Shown here piece by piece: positions 39,863 through 50,267 of a stretch of 64,000 nt of DNA. The notes under the pieces are model-generated. The model saw only the letters and a program-made list of their open reading frames with translations. It made no database searches and had not been told where the DNA came from. The DNA is taken from positions 2,462,001 through 2,526,000 of the forward strand of contig NZ_JABJUQ010000007.1 of NCBI RefSeq assembly GCF_013155385.1. Reading direction: 5' to 3'. The stretch is from Bacillus sp. WMMC1349. GTDB lineage: Bacteria; Bacillota; Bacilli; Bacillales; Bacillaceae. The position numbers and the translations under genes are program-made. Position 1 is the first letter of the stretch, and each line of letters starts with the position of its first letter.

Positions 39863-40873
39863 TTAATTTTTCCCTTTAAATAAATGAATTTGTTCAAGAG
39901 CTTTACCTGTACCGATTGCTACACAGTCAAGAGGATCTTCAGCAACTATAACCGGCATTTTCGTTTCTTCACTAATGACTTTGTCCAAACTGCGAAGCAG
40001 TGCGCCACCACCTGTTAATACAATACCACGGTCCATAATATCAGCCGCAAGTTCAGGCGGCGTTTTTTCAAGGGTGTTTTTTACTGCTTCTACAATGGCA
40101 AATACAGTATCATGAAGTGCTCCAGTAATTTCTTTTGCAGTGATTTCAATCGTTTTCGGTAATCCTGTTAATAAATCACGACCGCGAATTTCCATAGTTT
40201 CAGGTTCTTCAGTGACTTCAGCAGAACCAATATCAAGTTTGACAGCTTCAGCTGTACGATCCCCGATCATTAAATTATAAGTTTTTCTAATATAAGTAAT
40301 GATCGCTTCATCCATTTCATCACCAGCGACTCGAATAGACTGGGATGTTACAATTCCACCGAGGGAAATAATAGCTACTTCAGTTGTTCCACCACCAATA
40401 TCAACCACCATACTTCCAGTTGGTTCCCAAACCGGAAGATTTGCGCCGATAGCTGCGGCAAACGGTTCTTCAATCGGATATGCATCCCTTGCTCCAGCCT
40501 GACGTGTGGCATCAATAACTGCCCGTTGTTCTACCGCTGTGATCCCTGAAGGTACACAAACCATAACATAAGGTTTTCTGGCAAACAATCCTTTGTTTTT
40601 AATGGCCTTACTAATATAATGTTTCATCATCGTTGCTGTTGTTTCATAATCAGCGATAACCCCGTCTTTCATAGGGCGAAGTGCCACAACATTTCCTGGC
40701 GTTCTGCCGATCATGTTTTTCGCATCGTTTCCGACAGCCACAATTTGTTTTGTGTCTGTTTGAAGCGCAACAACAGATGGCTCCCTGACAACAATTCCTT
40801 TCCCTTTCACAAAAACCAGCGTGTTCGCTGTTCCTAAATCTATTCCAAGGTCTCTAGTACCAATTCCAAACAT
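39863..40873 (-). CDS. mreB: Actin-like cell-shape protein MreB
   Basis: Cytoplasmic actin homologue that guides lateral wall synthesis. 336 residues starting [20 protein letters not shown]. Nucleotide-binding motifs include [21 protein letters not shown] and [14 protein letters not shown]. The ATG at 40871-40873 lies after GAAGGGAAGATACATAAAA; an earlier start eight codons upstream overlaps that site. First gene of mreBCD-minCD; radC ends 89 bases upstream. Confidence 0.97.
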   Translation of the reverse strand: MFGIGTRDLGIDLGTANTLVFVKGKGIVVREPSVVALQTDTKQIVAVGNDAKNMIGRTPGNVVALRPMKDGVIADYETTATMMKHYISKAIKNKGLFARKPYVMVCVPSGITAVEQRAVIDATRQAGARDAYPIEEPFAAAIGANLPVWEPTGSMVVDIGGGTTEVAIISLGGIVTSQSIRVAGDEMDEAIITYIRKTYNLMIGDRTAEAVKLDIGSAEVTEEPETMEIRGRDLLTGLPKTIEITAKEITGALHDTVFAIVEAVKNTLEKTPPELAADIMDRGIVLTGGGALLRSLDKVISEETKMPVIVAEDPLDCVAIGTGKALEQIHLFKGKN

Positions 40874-40961
40874 TTTTATGTATCTTCCCTTCTTCAAACA
40901 AAATTCCTAACACAAAAACCCATAAACACTATTATAGCTTAATTTTGTGAAAAATACAGTG

Positions 40962-41651
40962 TTACAAATAGCCTTTTTCTTTTAAGCTCACAAATTTTTG
41001 ATCACCAATTATAATATGATCGAGTAATTCAATGCCAAGCAGCTGTCCACTTTCATTAAGACGCCTTGTTACATCTATATCTTCCTTGCTCGGTGACGGA
41101 TCTCCTGATGGATGATTATGGACACAGATAAACGAAGCAGCCGACCGCTTTAAAGCTTCTTTAAACACTTCCCGAGGATGGACGATCGAAGAATTTAAAC
41201 TTCCGATAAAAACCGTGCGTTTATGAATGACTTGGTTTTTAGAATTCAGATAAAGGCAAACGAAGTGTTCCTGTTGTAAAAAGCGCATATCTTCCATTAA
41301 AAAATTTGCCGCATCTTCAGGAAAGCGGATGACATAACGCTCTTCATAAACCAGTTTATGAATACGCCGTCCAAGCTCAAGTGCCGCCAATATTTGAACA
41401 GCTTTTGCACGACCAATTCCAGATATACTAGAAAGTTCTTCTACCGAGGCTTCTTTTAACAAACGCAACCCGTCAAACGACTGGAGAAGCCGGGTTGAAA
41501 GCTGTAAAACCGACTCTTTTTTAGTTCCGGTGCGTAGAAGAATCGCCAATAGTTCATGATTCGATAAACTTTCTGCTCCTATGTTTAAAAGCCGTTCTCT
41601 TGGCCTTTCATCTTCTGGGTAATCTTTTAGCTTTAATGTCTGATCACTCAT
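40962..41651 (-). CDS. radC: RadC-family JAB-domain protein
   Basis: A 229-residue protein of the RadC family: helix-hairpin-helix at about 55-80 (SISGIGRAKAVQILAALELG) and a JAB metalloprotease-like domain with EVFKEALKRSA and HNHPSGDPSPS. The old link with DNA repair is doubtful and the biochemical role is unknown. Start at the ATG 41649-41651 after GGGAGGATTTAAC; the longer frame includes that site. The unused upstream ATG overlaps maf. Confidence 0.93.
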   Translation of the reverse strand: MSDQTLKLKDYPEDERPRERLLNIGAESLSNHELLAILLRTGTKKESVLQLSTRLLQSFDGLRLLKEASVEELSSISGIGRAKAVQILAALELGRRIHKLVYEERYVIRFPEDAANFLMEDMRFLQQEHFVCLYLNSKNQVIHKRTVFIGSLNSSIVHPREVFKEALKRSAASFICVHNHPSGDPSPSKEDIDVTRRLNESGQLLGIELLDHIIIGDQKFVSLKEKGYL

Positions 41652-41689
41652 GTTAAATCCTCCCTGATGTCCCTTCTCGTTTGGGTTCA

Positions 41690-42262
41690 TCAATTGGAGT
41701 GAAGCGCAAAATTTTTCAGCATTCTCATCGTTTTAGAAATTGGCAGTCCAACAACTGAATAATAGTCTCCTTTTATTTGTTTCACAAAAAGCGCGCCTTT
41801 TCCTTGTATACCATAAGAACCTGCTTTATCAAACGGTTCTCCTGTTTTGATATAGGCACAGATATCTTCTTCTTCAAGGGGCCAAAAAGTGACTTCGGTT
41901 TCATTATAAAAAGTGACGGACTTGTCGGTTGACTTGATGCAAACACCTGTAAACACAGAATGTGTTTTTCCGGAAAGCATCCTCAGCATCCTTTTAGCAT
42001 CTTCAGTATCTTTAGGCTTTCCCAAATAAACATCATCAAAACAAACAATAGTGTCTGCACCAAGAACAACAGCTTCCGGATAACGTTCGGCTATTTCCTG
42101 TACCTTTTGTTCCGCCAACCATTTGACGTTTTCTTCAGGTGAAAAGTTTCGATTTATTTTTTCCTCCGTCTCACTGACAACAATGTTGTATGGAATTTGC
42201 AGAAGATCGAGAAGTTCTTTTCTACGTGGGGATTGTGAGGCCAAAATAAACGGTTTTCTCAT
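41690..42262 (-). CDS. maf: Nucleotide pyrophosphatase Maf
   Basis: Maf/Ham1-like pyrophosphatase that hydrolyses dTTP, UTP and modified pyrimidine nucleotides; in Bacillus its overexpression arrests septation. 190 residues. Signature [10 protein letters not shown] at 9-18, [13 protein letters not shown] and [30 protein letters not shown] precedes the ATG. Downstream of spoIIB and followed by radC as in B. subtilis. Confidence 0.95.
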   Translation of the reverse strand: MRKPFILASQSPRRKELLDLLQIPYNIVVSETEEKINRNFSPEENVKWLAEQKVQEIAERYPEAVVLGADTIVCFDDVYLGKPKDTEDAKRMLRMLSGKTHSVFTGVCIKSTDKSVTFYNETEVTFWPLEEEDICAYIKTGEPFDKAGSYGIQGKGALFVKQIKGDYYSVVGLPISKTMRMLKNFALHSN

Positions 42263-42450
42263 ATATAAAGCAATCCTTTCATGGGTTTTTGAGTTAGAAA
42301 ATGGATACCTGTCTATCCTACCAAAAGAAATCGGGTGCTACAATTTCAGAAAAATGATGATTTGATGACAAAATCTAAAAATCAGAGCTTTACTGTTTGC
42401 GGTTCCATGTTGTAAACTTCACAACACTTGACAACTTTCAGTGATCTATC

Positions 42451-42488
42451 AAAAAAATAGAGCACAAACCATGGTCTCGGTCTGTGCT
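42451..42488 (-). terminator. Terminator after spoIIB
   Basis: Stem AGCACAGACC (42479-42488) / GGTTTGTGCT (42461-42470) with one G-T pair, followed on the minus strand by ATTTTTTT. Thirteen bases beyond the spoIIB stop. Confidence 0.8.
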
Positions 42489-42500
42489 ACTAATCTTAAC

Positions 42501-43490
42501 TTATTTGAGTTGATTTAATAACAATTGCTGGCTTTTCCAGCCATTCTCTGCAGTCGGTTTTTTTAGTAAATGTTCTACTTTATGTAGGCTGTTTTTCAAA
42601 CTTTGATTGTCTCCTGAGGTTTGGACTTTGTCCGTTTCCGCTTTGAGTTCAGCGATATTTCCCGCACTTACTTCAGCTCCAAGAATCGCTTTTGATGATA
42701 GTTCTACAGCCTTTTCAAATGCTTGGGACACGTTTGAATCTAGCGAAAATGATAGTTCCTTTCCGCCCCAAGCATCAAAATCGCTCTCTTTTAAGATTTG
42801 TTCGAGCTGTAATGTGATTTGTTTTTCGCCAGAAAGGCCCCCAATGACATAATGGCCATCATCTCTTGTCAATGAGATTGCAGCATAACCATTACTGATG
42901 ATTTGAGAAACTAAGGATTCCGCTCCTTCTTTTGCAGAGAATTTCCCAACTTGAACGACAAAAGTTTTAAAATGGTGGTTTCCTTTAGCAGCTTCACTAT
43001 TCCCGCTACTGTCACCTGCTTTAACTGGTTTGCTTTCGTCTGTATCAAAGCTACCGGTTGCTGGAACTGCTTCTTTAGTTGTTGAGAGGTTCAACGCAAA
43101 CACTCCAAGTCCTGTACCAAGTAAAATCGCAAAAACAATTGTTGTTGCAAATCGCTTCATAAAATAGCCGAATAAACCTTTTGATTTTATACTTCCCTTA
43201 TCATGCATTTTCTTTTTAAAGGGAGTGACTACTTTAGGATCTTCTTGCAAGTCCTCATCAGGTGAAACCCAAGTGAATTCATCTGTTTCAGGTGTTTTGT
43301 CTTCTTGTGATGCGGATAGTTCTTGCTCTGCTTTCCGTTTTTCTTCCCAGTTTGAAAAAATCAGTTTTTTCTCTTCATTGCTTTTGGATAACTCTTCTTC
43401 TGTTCCGTAAATAATCTCTTCTCTGCCATTGATCATCACCCTAAGCGGTTCATTTTCATTCGATATGACCTTGCTTCTCCGTTTTTTCAT
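42501..43490 (-). CDS. spoIIB: Stage II sporulation protein B (SPOR domain)
   Basis: Sporulation septum protein that speeds septal peptidoglycan degradation and engulfment. 329 residues: an acidic cytoplasmic part (1-110), one membrane helix at about 113-133, and a SPOR peptidoglycan-binding domain at about 174-250 (HHFKTFVVQVGKFSAKEGAE). Length is near that of B. subtilis SpoIIB. Gene order comC-spoIIB-maf matches. Confidence 0.93.
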   Translation of the reverse strand: MKKRRSKVISNENEPLRVMINGREEIIYGTEEELSKSNEEKKLIFSNWEEKRKAEQELSASQEDKTPETDEFTWVSPDEDLQEDPKVVTPFKKKMHDKGSIKSKGLFGYFMKRFATTIVFAILLGTGLGVFALNLSTTKEAVPATGSFDTDESKPVKAGDSSGNSEAAKGNHHFKTFVVQVGKFSAKEGAESLVSQIISNGYAAISLTRDDGHYVIGGLSGEKQITLQLEQILKESDFDAWGGKELSFSLDSNVSQAFEKAVELSSKAILGAEVSAGNIAELKAETDKVQTSGDNQSLKNSLHKVEHLLKKPTAENGWKSQQLLLNQLK

Positions 43491-43558
43491 AGACTTCCCT
43501 CACTTTCTAGTTGTGATGTTTATGAAGACGGCATTCTACCGTTTTTATGCAAGCAACC

Positions 43559-43605
43559 GAGGGCAAGCCACTAGAAAGGAGGAGATTTCGGGCGGCTTGT
43601 CCCTC
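43559..43605. other. Long inverted repeat between comC and spoIIB
   Basis: GAGGGCAAGCC (43559-43569) pairs with GGCTTGTCCCTC (43594-43605) with one bulged base and a 24-base loop that contains GGAGGAG. There is no T-run, so a simple terminator is doubtful. The surrounding 43491-43687 region holds no gene. Confidence 0.5.
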
Positions 43606-43687
43606 TTATTGTTCACACTCTATCACAGCTGATTAGAAAAAGAACAAGACTTTTGTCGTCTCAAAAAAAAATGTTTCGTCAATTTTT

Positions 43688-44437
43688 TCAACCAAAAGCA
43701 AACTGATGATAGAAATTGATTAAATGTTCACCATAAAAATAACTAAGTAAAGATCCGATCGAAATGGCCGGCACAAAAGGTAGAGGTTCTCTTCTGTTTA
43801 ATTGCCCTGCAAACATCGCAATAAGGGCAAATACCGTTCCGATCGTTGCGGAAAGAAAAAAAGCGAGTAACACTAGTCGATAGCCAAGAACAAGACCAAG
43901 GACAGTAAACAATTTTATATCTCCGCCGCCAATACCACCTTTTGTGAATAGAGCAGTGATTAGCGGTAGCAAGCAGCCACAAACAGCACCTGTTAAACTG
44001 GAATGCCAAGGATCAAGCGGAACAAATATTCGTCCAAAGATGAAAAATGGCAGAAAAAAACAAAGTACAATATTAGGAATCACCATATACATAACATCAG
44101 ATACAAACACGATCATGAATAACGAAATGAGCAAAAGTGCTATGAATCGTTCCCCCTCTTGATCAAAGCATATATATGCCTGAACAAAAAGCATTGCGGT
44201 TCCCAGTTCTATAGCTGGATGAACAAGCGAAATAGCGCTTTTACATCGTTTACATTTTCCTCTGCAAAACAAATATGACAAAATGGGAATACGTTCAAGA
44301 AAAGTTAGTTTTTGAAGACAGATAGGGCATGAAAAACAGGAGGGAAACAAAGAGATTTTTTTAGGTATACGACGGCCAGCAATATGAAAGAAAGAACCCA
44401 ATAATGCACCTGCAATAAATAAATAGATCATAAACAT
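43688..44437 (-). CDS. comC: Prepilin peptidase ComC
   Basis: Membrane aspartic protease that processes and N-methylates the ComG pseudopilins for DNA uptake. 249 residues: an N-terminal domain with two CxxC pairs (CFSCPICLQKL and CRGKCKRCKS), several membrane helices, and catalytic aspartates in VFVSDVMYM and GGIGGGDIKLF. The ATG at 44435-44437 follows AAGGTGAGGCTG; the second ATG two codons later is possible. Downstream of folC. Confidence 0.94.
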   Translation of the reverse strand: MFMIYLFIAGALLGSFFHIAGRRIPKKISLFPSCFSCPICLQKLTFLERIPILSYLFCRGKCKRCKSAISLVHPAIELGTAMLFVQAYICFDQEGERFIALLLISLFMIVFVSDVMYMVIPNIVLCFFLPFFIFGRIFVPLDPWHSSLTGAVCGCLLPLITALFTKGGIGGGDIKLFTVLGLVLGYRLVLLAFFLSATIGTVFALIAMFAGQLNRREPLPFVPAISIGSLLSYFYGEHLINFYHQFAFG

Positions 44438-44505
44438 CAGCCTCACCTTATGTTTGCCTTTTATATTAGCAAACTCGAAAAGGTAGCGCTTTTCTTAAAA
44501 TATAA

Positions 44506-44542
44506 AAATGCGTTCTCAGCTAAAGCTAAAAACGCATTTTTA
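44506..44542 (-). terminator. Terminator after folC
   Basis: Stem AAAAATGCGTT / AACGCATTTTT with a 14-base loop containing AGCTTTAGCT, directly at the folC stop; A and T runs on both sides. Confidence 0.85.
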
Positions 44543-45838
44543 TTAAACGATCATCGATCTGACTGCAGAAATAAAATAAAGCGAACCAGTGATAAGCACT
44601 ATTGCATCATCATCCTGTCGTGTTTCCTCAATAAATTGGAAAACGGAATCGATTGCTTCGTTATAGGTTTTATGAGTTATTTGACACTGTTCAAACAGTT
44701 TTTGAGCTGATTCAACTCGCGGGAAGTCAAATGAGGTAAAATGAATAGATGAAGCAAACGTCTCAACTCTGCGGATCATGGCTTGATATGGTTTGTCTTT
44801 TAAGGCACTAAAACAAACATGGATGTTCCGTCCCTTAAAATGGGCCGCTACTGTCTCAGCGAGTCGATCAACACCTTCCTGATTGTGTGCTCCATCGATA
44901 TATGTCAGTGGCTTATCCAATATTTTTTCAAATCGGCCTGGCCATATTGCTTTTTTGATGCCAGAACGAAGCATTTCTTGATCAATGACAGCATGTTTTT
45001 CAGCTGTGAGCCATTCGGCTGCTAAAATGGCTAAGGAAGCGTTTTGTCGTTGATGAACGCCAATAAGGCTAGTTTCTATGTTTTTATATTGATGTGCCAA
45101 TGTGTTCAAGGAAAACTGTTCACCGCTAGGTAAAGAGTGTTCCTCATACAGTTGACAAGAATCATGAAGGGACATATAAAAAGCGGCATTTTCCTCGGCT
45201 GTATGTTTGATAATCTCAGTTGCCTCAGGTTGATGAACCGCTGTTAGGACAGGAATGCCGTGTTTAATGATTCCTGCTTTTTCCCTGGTGATCTCCTGGA
45301 TTGTTTCACCTAAAATAGCGGTGTGATCATAGCCGATTGATGTGATGATACTTAAGATGGGTTCTACGACATTTGTAGAATCAAGTCGACCACCAAGCCC
45401 GGTTTCTAAAAGAACAAAATCAGTTTTACGGTACTTTGCAAAATATAAAAATGCACAAGTCGTAATAATTTCAAATTCAGTCGCTGCACCAAGTTCAGTT
45501 TTTTCAAGTTCAATCACAAAAGGTTTGATTTCATTGAAAAGTGCTGTCCACTCTTCATCAGAAATAGGAATGCCGTCCACACTGATTCGTTCATTGAATG
45601 TAATGATGTAAGGTGAAGTAAACGTCCCTACTGTCATACCGGCTTCATTTAAAATCGAACGAATAAAAGCGATTGTTGACCCTTTTCCATTCGTACCAGC
45701 TACATGGATGGCCCTCAGTTTTTTTTGCGGATCTCCAAGCGCTTTCAGCAACCACTCCATTCGTTCTAATCCTGGTTTCACACCGAATTTAAGCCTTCCG
45801 TTAATCCAGCTGATCGCTTCAACAAACGTTTTAAACAA
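44543..45838 (-). CDS. folC: Folylpolyglutamate synthase/dihydrofolate synthase
   Basis: Mur-ligase-type ATP-dependent enzyme adding glutamate to folates. 431 residues. P-loop HVAGTNGKGSTIAFI near 44-58, the ETGLGGRLDSTN segment near 145-156, and the C-terminal YIDGAHNQEGVDRL. AAGGGAAGGGACAGGC precedes the codon at 45838. Downstream of valS, which ends 67 bases away. Confidence 0.96.
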   Translation of the reverse strand: MFKTFVEAISWINGRLKFGVKPGLERMEWLLKALGDPQKKLRAIHVAGTNGKGSTIAFIRSILNEAGMTVGTFTSPYIITFNERISVDGIPISDEEWTALFNEIKPFVIELEKTELGAATEFEIITTCAFLYFAKYRKTDFVLLETGLGGRLDSTNVVEPILSIITSIGYDHTAILGETIQEITREKAGIIKHGIPVLTAVHQPEATEIIKHTAEENAAFYMSLHDSCQLYEEHSLPSGEQFSLNTLAHQYKNIETSLIGVHQRQNASLAILAAEWLTAEKHAVIDQEMLRSGIKKAIWPGRFEKILDKPLTYIDGAHNQEGVDRLAETVAAHFKGRNIHVCFSALKDKPYQAMIRRVETFASSIHFTSFDFPRVESAQKLFEQCQITHKTYNEAIDSVFQFIEETRQDDDAIVLITGSLYFISAVRSMIV

Positions 45839-45905
45839 GCCTGTCCCTTCCCTTCAATAATAAAGGTGTTTTCCAGTATGACTGTGACCGGAAAACACCT
45901 CGTGT

Positions 45906-48548
45906 TTAGTTTTTCAATTCAGTGATTCTTTTTTCTACTGCTTCTCGTTTTGCCGTATAATCAGCTTCTTTCGCCCGCTCTTCTTCAATGACATGTTCAG
46001 GTGCTTTTTTCATAAAGCCTTCATTGTTTAATTTTTTCTGAACCCTTTCAACTTCCTTCGTTAGTTTATCAAACTCTTTTTGAAGGCGGTTGATTTCTTC
46101 ATCGATGTTAATGAGCCCTTCAAGCGGCAAAATCAATTCGGCACCTGAGACAACGGCGGTCATTGCTTTATCAATCATCTTCAGATCGGTTCCAATTTGG
46201 AGCAGACTCGGATTTGTAAAGCGCTCAACATATGAACGGTTTTCTTCAAGGCGTTCAGCAATTTCGACTGTATTTGTTTTAATATAGAGCTCAATCTGTT
46301 TACTTAGTGGTGTATTCACTTCACTGCGAATATTGCGAACAGACCGAATCACTTCAACAAGAAGTTTCATATCGGCAGCCGCTTGTTTGTCGGTGAATTC
46401 TTTCACAACTTTTGGCCATGTTGCAACAGTGATGGACTCCCCTTCATGAGGAAGATGCTGCCAAATTTCTTCTGTCAAGAAAGGCATAAATGGGTGAAGG
46501 AGACGCATCGTTTGGTCTAAGACATATGCTAAAACAGAACGGGTTGTCTTTTTGGCGGCTTCATCATCTCCATAAAGCGGAAGTTTGGCCATTTCAATAT
46601 ACCAGTCACAAAATTCATCCCAAATAAAATTGTATAGATGGCGACCAACCTCACCAAACTCATATTTTTCTGCAAGTTGTGTCACCGTTTCGATTGTTTC
46701 ATTTAATCTTGTTAAAATCCATTTATCAGCAACTGTTTTTTCACCAGTTAAGTCAAGTTGTTCATAAGTCATTCCATCCATATTCATCAAAGCAAACCTG
46801 GATGCATTCCAAATCTTATTGGCAAAATTCCATGTTGATTCTACTTTTTCGAAACTAAATCGTAAATCCTGTCCTGGTGAGCTTCCAGTTGCTAGGAAAT
46901 AGCGCAGGGAGTCAGCTCCATATTGATCGATGACTTCCATTGGATCAACACCATTACCAAGCGATTTGCTCATTTTGCGACCTTGATCATCGCGAATTAA
47001 CCCGTGAATTAAAACGTCTTTAAACGGTCGTTCCCCAGTAAACTCGATTCCTTGAAAAATCATTCTTGATACCCAGAAGAAAATGATATCATATCCTGTA
47101 ACAAGAACATTTGTTGGATAATATCGTTTGAAATCTTCCGCTTCCAGATCAGGCCAGCCCATTGTTGAAAATGGCCATAAAGCCGAACTGAACCAAGTGT
47201 CAAGAACATCATTGTCCTGTTCCCAGTTTTCTGCATCTACGGGATCTTCTAGCCCGACATAGACTTCTCCAGTTTCTTTATGGTACCATGCTGGAATACG
47301 ATGTCCCCACCAAAGCTGACGGGAAATGCACCAGTCACGAATATTCTCCATCCAATGAAGATATGTTTTTTCAAAGCGATCAGGTACAAACTGGACTTTT
47401 GTTTCTTTTCGTTGTTGTTCGATCGCTTGATCAGCAAGCGGCTGCATTTGTACAAACCATTGTGTTGAAAGGTAAGGTTCAACGACAGCACCGCTCCGCT
47501 CACTGTGACCAACAGAATGCATATGCTCTTCAATTTTGAAAAGCACACCCTGCTCTTTCAAGTCTTTGACAATCGCTTTGCGGCATTCAAAACGATCCAT
47601 TCCTTTATACTGAAGTGCACGATCATTCATTGTTCCATCTTCATTCATCACAAGAATGCGTTCTAAGTTATGGCGGTTTCCAACTTCAAAGTCGTTTGGA
47701 TCATGAGCCGGTGTAATTTTTACAGCACCTGATCCAAATTCCATATCGACATAATCATCCGCCACAATCGGAATGTCTCTTCCGACAATTGGCAGAATCA
47801 ATGTTTTTCCGATTAAATGCTTGTATCTTTCATCCTCTGGATGGACAGCAACTGCTGTATCTCCAAGCATTGTTTCCGGACGTGTTGTCGCGATTTCAAT
47901 TGAACCTGAACCATCTTTTAACGGATAACGCATATGGTAAAAGGCACCTTGAACATCTTTGTAAATGACTTCTATGTCAGACAAGGCTGTTTTCGTTGCA
48001 GGATCCCAGTTGATAATATATTCTCCGCGATAAATGAGCCCTTTTTCATAGAGTTTGACGAACACTTCGCGGACAGCTTTTGAGAGACCTTGATCAAGAG
48101 TGAATCGTTCTCTTGAATAATCAAGACCAAGACCGAGTTTTGCCCATTGACTGCGAATGAATTGGGCATATTCCTCTTTCCATTTCCATGTTTCTTCAAG
48201 AAATTTTTCCCGTCCTAGATCATAACGGGTTTTCCCGTCTTCACGAAGCTTTGCTTCAACCTTGGCTTGTGTAGCAATTCCGGCATGATCCATCCCTGGA
48301 AGCCAAAGAACATCATACCCTTGCATTCGTTTCATTCTTGTCACAATATCTTGCAACGTAGTATCCCAAGCATGCCCCAAATGCAGTTTTCCTGTTACAT
48401 TTGGTGGCGGAATGACAACTGAGTATGGCTCTTTTTCAGGATCGTTAGTAGCTTCAAAAAACTTGCCATTCACCCAATATTCATACCTGTCTTTTTCAAT
48501 TGCGGCCGGATCATATTTTGTCGGCATTGTCAATTCTTGTTTATCCAT
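45906..48548 (-). CDS. valS: Valyl-tRNA synthetase
   Basis: Class I aminoacyl-tRNA synthetase. 880 residues, same as B. subtilis. HIGH motif is HLGH at 56-59 ([15 protein letters not shown]), KMSKS lies in [11 protein letters not shown] near 525, the editing domain carries [20 protein letters not shown], and the C-terminus has the coiled-coil arm ([20 protein letters not shown]). The ATG at 48546-48548 follows TGGAGGTTTGAAA; the frame extends 11 codons further. Controlled by an upstream T-box. Confidence 0.98.
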   Translation of the reverse strand: MDKQELTMPTKYDPAAIEKDRYEYWVNGKFFEATNDPEKEPYSVVIPPPNVTGKLHLGHAWDTTLQDIVTRMKRMQGYDVLWLPGMDHAGIATQAKVEAKLREDGKTRYDLGREKFLEETWKWKEEYAQFIRSQWAKLGLGLDYSRERFTLDQGLSKAVREVFVKLYEKGLIYRGEYIINWDPATKTALSDIEVIYKDVQGAFYHMRYPLKDGSGSIEIATTRPETMLGDTAVAVHPEDERYKHLIGKTLILPIVGRDIPIVADDYVDMEFGSGAVKITPAHDPNDFEVGNRHNLERILVMNEDGTMNDRALQYKGMDRFECRKAIVKDLKEQGVLFKIEEHMHSVGHSERSGAVVEPYLSTQWFVQMQPLADQAIEQQRKETKVQFVPDRFEKTYLHWMENIRDWCISRQLWWGHRIPAWYHKETGEVYVGLEDPVDAENWEQDNDVLDTWFSSALWPFSTMGWPDLEAEDFKRYYPTNVLVTGYDIIFFWVSRMIFQGIEFTGERPFKDVLIHGLIRDDQGRKMSKSLGNGVDPMEVIDQYGADSLRYFLATGSSPGQDLRFSFEKVESTWNFANKIWNASRFALMNMDGMTYEQLDLTGEKTVADKWILTRLNETIETVTQLAEKYEFGEVGRHLYNFIWDEFCDWYIEMAKLPLYGDDEAAKKTTRSVLAYVLDQTMRLLHPFMPFLTEEIWQHLPHEGESITVATWPKVVKEFTDKQAAADMKLLVEVIRSVRNIRSEVNTPLSKQIELYIKTNTVEIAERLEENRSYVERFTNPSLLQIGTDLKMIDKAMTAVVSGAELILPLEGLINIDEEINRLQKEFDKLTKEVERVQKKLNNEGFMKKAPEHVIEEERAKEADYTAKREAVEKRITELKN

Positions 48549-48579
48549 TTTCAAACCTCCAGCAAGTAAACGGCTGATC

Positions 48580-48866
48580 AATAGAAAAGAGTCCTCTTTA
48601 TCCTATTTAAAGGACGAAGAGAACTCTCTCGCGGTGCCACCTTTTTTCATGAATGCTAAACAGCATCCACACACTTAAATGGGTAACGGGGCTTTCCCGA
48701 ATTTCTCTACTTTTCGTTCAAGAAATTGCGCTCCTGGGCGACCTTCCGAAACAGATGAACTGAGAAACCTTTCAGCGGACGGATTCCCTCTCTGTATGCG
48801 TCTTGTTTTCGTACTCTTCCCATTCACAGCGAATATCTATTGATCTTTTTAGCACGTACTTTTTCT
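48580..48866 (-). promoter_or_regulatory. T-box leader (valine) of valS
   Basis: On the minus strand the conserved T-box GGTGGCACCGCG occupies 48630-48641. It is followed by a terminator hairpin at 48580-48629 formed by GAACTCTC/TTCGTCC and its partner in GGATAAAGAGGACTC. Upstream a long stem I region contains GAGTACG and GCTGAAAGGTTTCTC. A GTC at 48741-48743 (in GAAGGTCGCC) is a candidate valine specifier. This reads tRNA-Val charging and lets transcription through when it is low. The element is certain; the specifier is provisional. Confidence 0.93.
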
Positions 48867-48873
48867 TGTACTT

Positions 48874-48903
48874 ATATTACTAAACTTTTTTAGTTTTCGT
48901 CAA
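48874..48903 (-). promoter_or_regulatory. Promoter of the valS T-box transcript
   Basis: On the minus strand TTGACG (48898-48903), 18 bases, TAATAT (48874-48879), placed just ahead of the T-box. Confidence 0.6.
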
Positions 48904-49010
48904 TCATCTTTTCCGTTTTTCTCTCACTTTATACCGGTTTAGGCCATGCACACGGGGTTAATGTTTTCATATAATACTGTAACAAAACGGAGAGGAGGGG
49001 GAAACAGAAG

Positions 49011-49205
49011 ATGCGAAAAAGGTTCACAACACACTCGCTTCAACCTTGGCTAAAACAAGTACGGCTTGTTGCTGTTCAAGTTGTTGTTCCGATTACAATC
49101 TTTCATGGCATTCGAACCATTTTCTTTCCGACGACATTTGACGTTCTCCTTCTAGGAATTCTCATTCTCATAGCATGTGCCGTTCATCTTGACTGGTTTG
49201 AATAA
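49011..49205 (+). CDS. Small membrane protein, 64 residues
   Basis: Begins MRKRFTTHSLQPWLKQVRLV and has a basic N-terminus with two hydrophobic stretches (about 19-40 and 43-60). GAGAGGAGGGGGAAACAGAAG precedes the ATG, a convincing ribosome-binding site. It is divergent from valS and convergent with ysxE. Position suggests it corresponds to the small yszA of B. subtilis, but this is from memory and not tested. Function unknown. Confidence 0.7.
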   Translation: MRKRFTTHSLQPWLKQVRLVAVQVVVPITIFHGIRTIFFPTTFDVLLLGILILIACAVHLDWFE

Positions 49206-49217
49206 AAGAAGTCCGCA

Positions 49218-50240
49218 TCAAGGTGATGGGGACTCGGTTTCTTCCTGTAATTTTCGGTTTTGTTCTGTTTCATAAATATTGGTGACAAGCGGCTCCGTAT
49301 TTTTCATTTTCCAATAAGCTTTTAATAATCTCACACATCCCTCTCTCTCTCTGACACTTTGGTCTGCATGATAATATTTCAGTCTGGTAAACATCGATTC
49401 TGGATAAGCGAGATAGCTTAACAATAAACTGATTTCCTCTTCCCGCAGTGGATATGCTTGATGATACGTATAAAACCAATTCACACATTCTCTACACATC
49501 ACAGGATTCATATTAAACAGTCTTGAATAAAACACGATCAGATCATGATGAGGAGGAGCATAACCCGCTTTCTCAAAATTTGTCAAATGCCCGACTCCAG
49601 TATCATTGTAGACAAAATGCCGAACAGACAATCGTCCATGGTTTAAAACAATTCTTGAAGACGTTTGATCTTTGATTATTTCTTGCCAATCTTTAAGACG
49701 ATCAAGGGCAAAATCACAAGCCGAGATTGTTTCCTGATAATACATGACAGCTTGAAGTTGAAACGGAGACATATACCATTCTTTTTCTGCCGCGGTGACA
49801 AACTCCTCATACTTGATTTTTTCCGCTTCCCACTTTCGCCTTGTCTGTTCATAATGTTGAAGGATATCCTCTTTTCTAATTTCCACCTTTTTCTCTGTTT
49901 TTTGATGAAGATGAGCAATTTCTTTAAATAAGTATTCATGTTTTTGATCGCGTTCTACTTCTTTTTCCAGAGCGAGCCATGGCATTAAATAGAAAAAACC
50001 AGTACTCGCTTCAGTCAAAAAGTCTCCTTCGCGATTCCGGTAAATAGGAACAAACTGTCTATAGCCTTTTTTCTCGAGTTCAATCATTTGTTCTGTAAAA
50101 CGGCTATTCCTCGAAGTTTCTAATGCTTTTAAGGCAAAAATACCGTGATTCGTATATACTTTCTTCAACTTTTGACTGACATCTTCTATATACTCGGCCG
50201 TCAAACCATACCAGCTTAATATAGACTGAATATCCTCCAT
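49218..50240 (-). CDS. ysxE: Spore coat kinase-like protein YsxE (CotS family)
   Basis: A 340-residue protein of the CotS/YutH family with a kinase-like (APH) fold, found in the spore coat. RIVLNHGRLSVRHFVYND resembles the aminoglycoside-phosphotransferase catalytic loop, but the catalytic aspartate position reads NHGRLS, so activity is doubtful. The ATG at 50238-50240 with GGTGAG just upstream gives the B. subtilis-like start MEDIQSILSWYGL; an ATG four codons earlier overlaps it. Cotranscribed with spoVID (27 bases). Confidence 0.9.
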   Translation of the reverse strand: MEDIQSILSWYGLTAEYIEDVSQKLKKVYTNHGIFALKALETSRNSRFTEQMIELEKKGYRQFVPIYRNREGDFLTEASTGFFYLMPWLALEKEVERDQKHEYLFKEIAHLHQKTEKKVEIRKEDILQHYEQTRRKWEAEKIKYEEFVTAAEKEWYMSPFQLQAVMYYQETISACDFALDRLKDWQEIIKDQTSSRIVLNHGRLSVRHFVYNDTGVGHLTNFEKAGYAPPHHDLIVFYSRLFNMNPVMCRECVNWFYTYHQAYPLREEEISLLLSYLAYPESMFTRLKYYHADQSVREREGCVRLLKAYWKMKNTEPLVTNIYETEQNRKLQEETESPSP

Positions 50241-50267
50241 TTCACTCACCATAAGTTTATGCTTACC

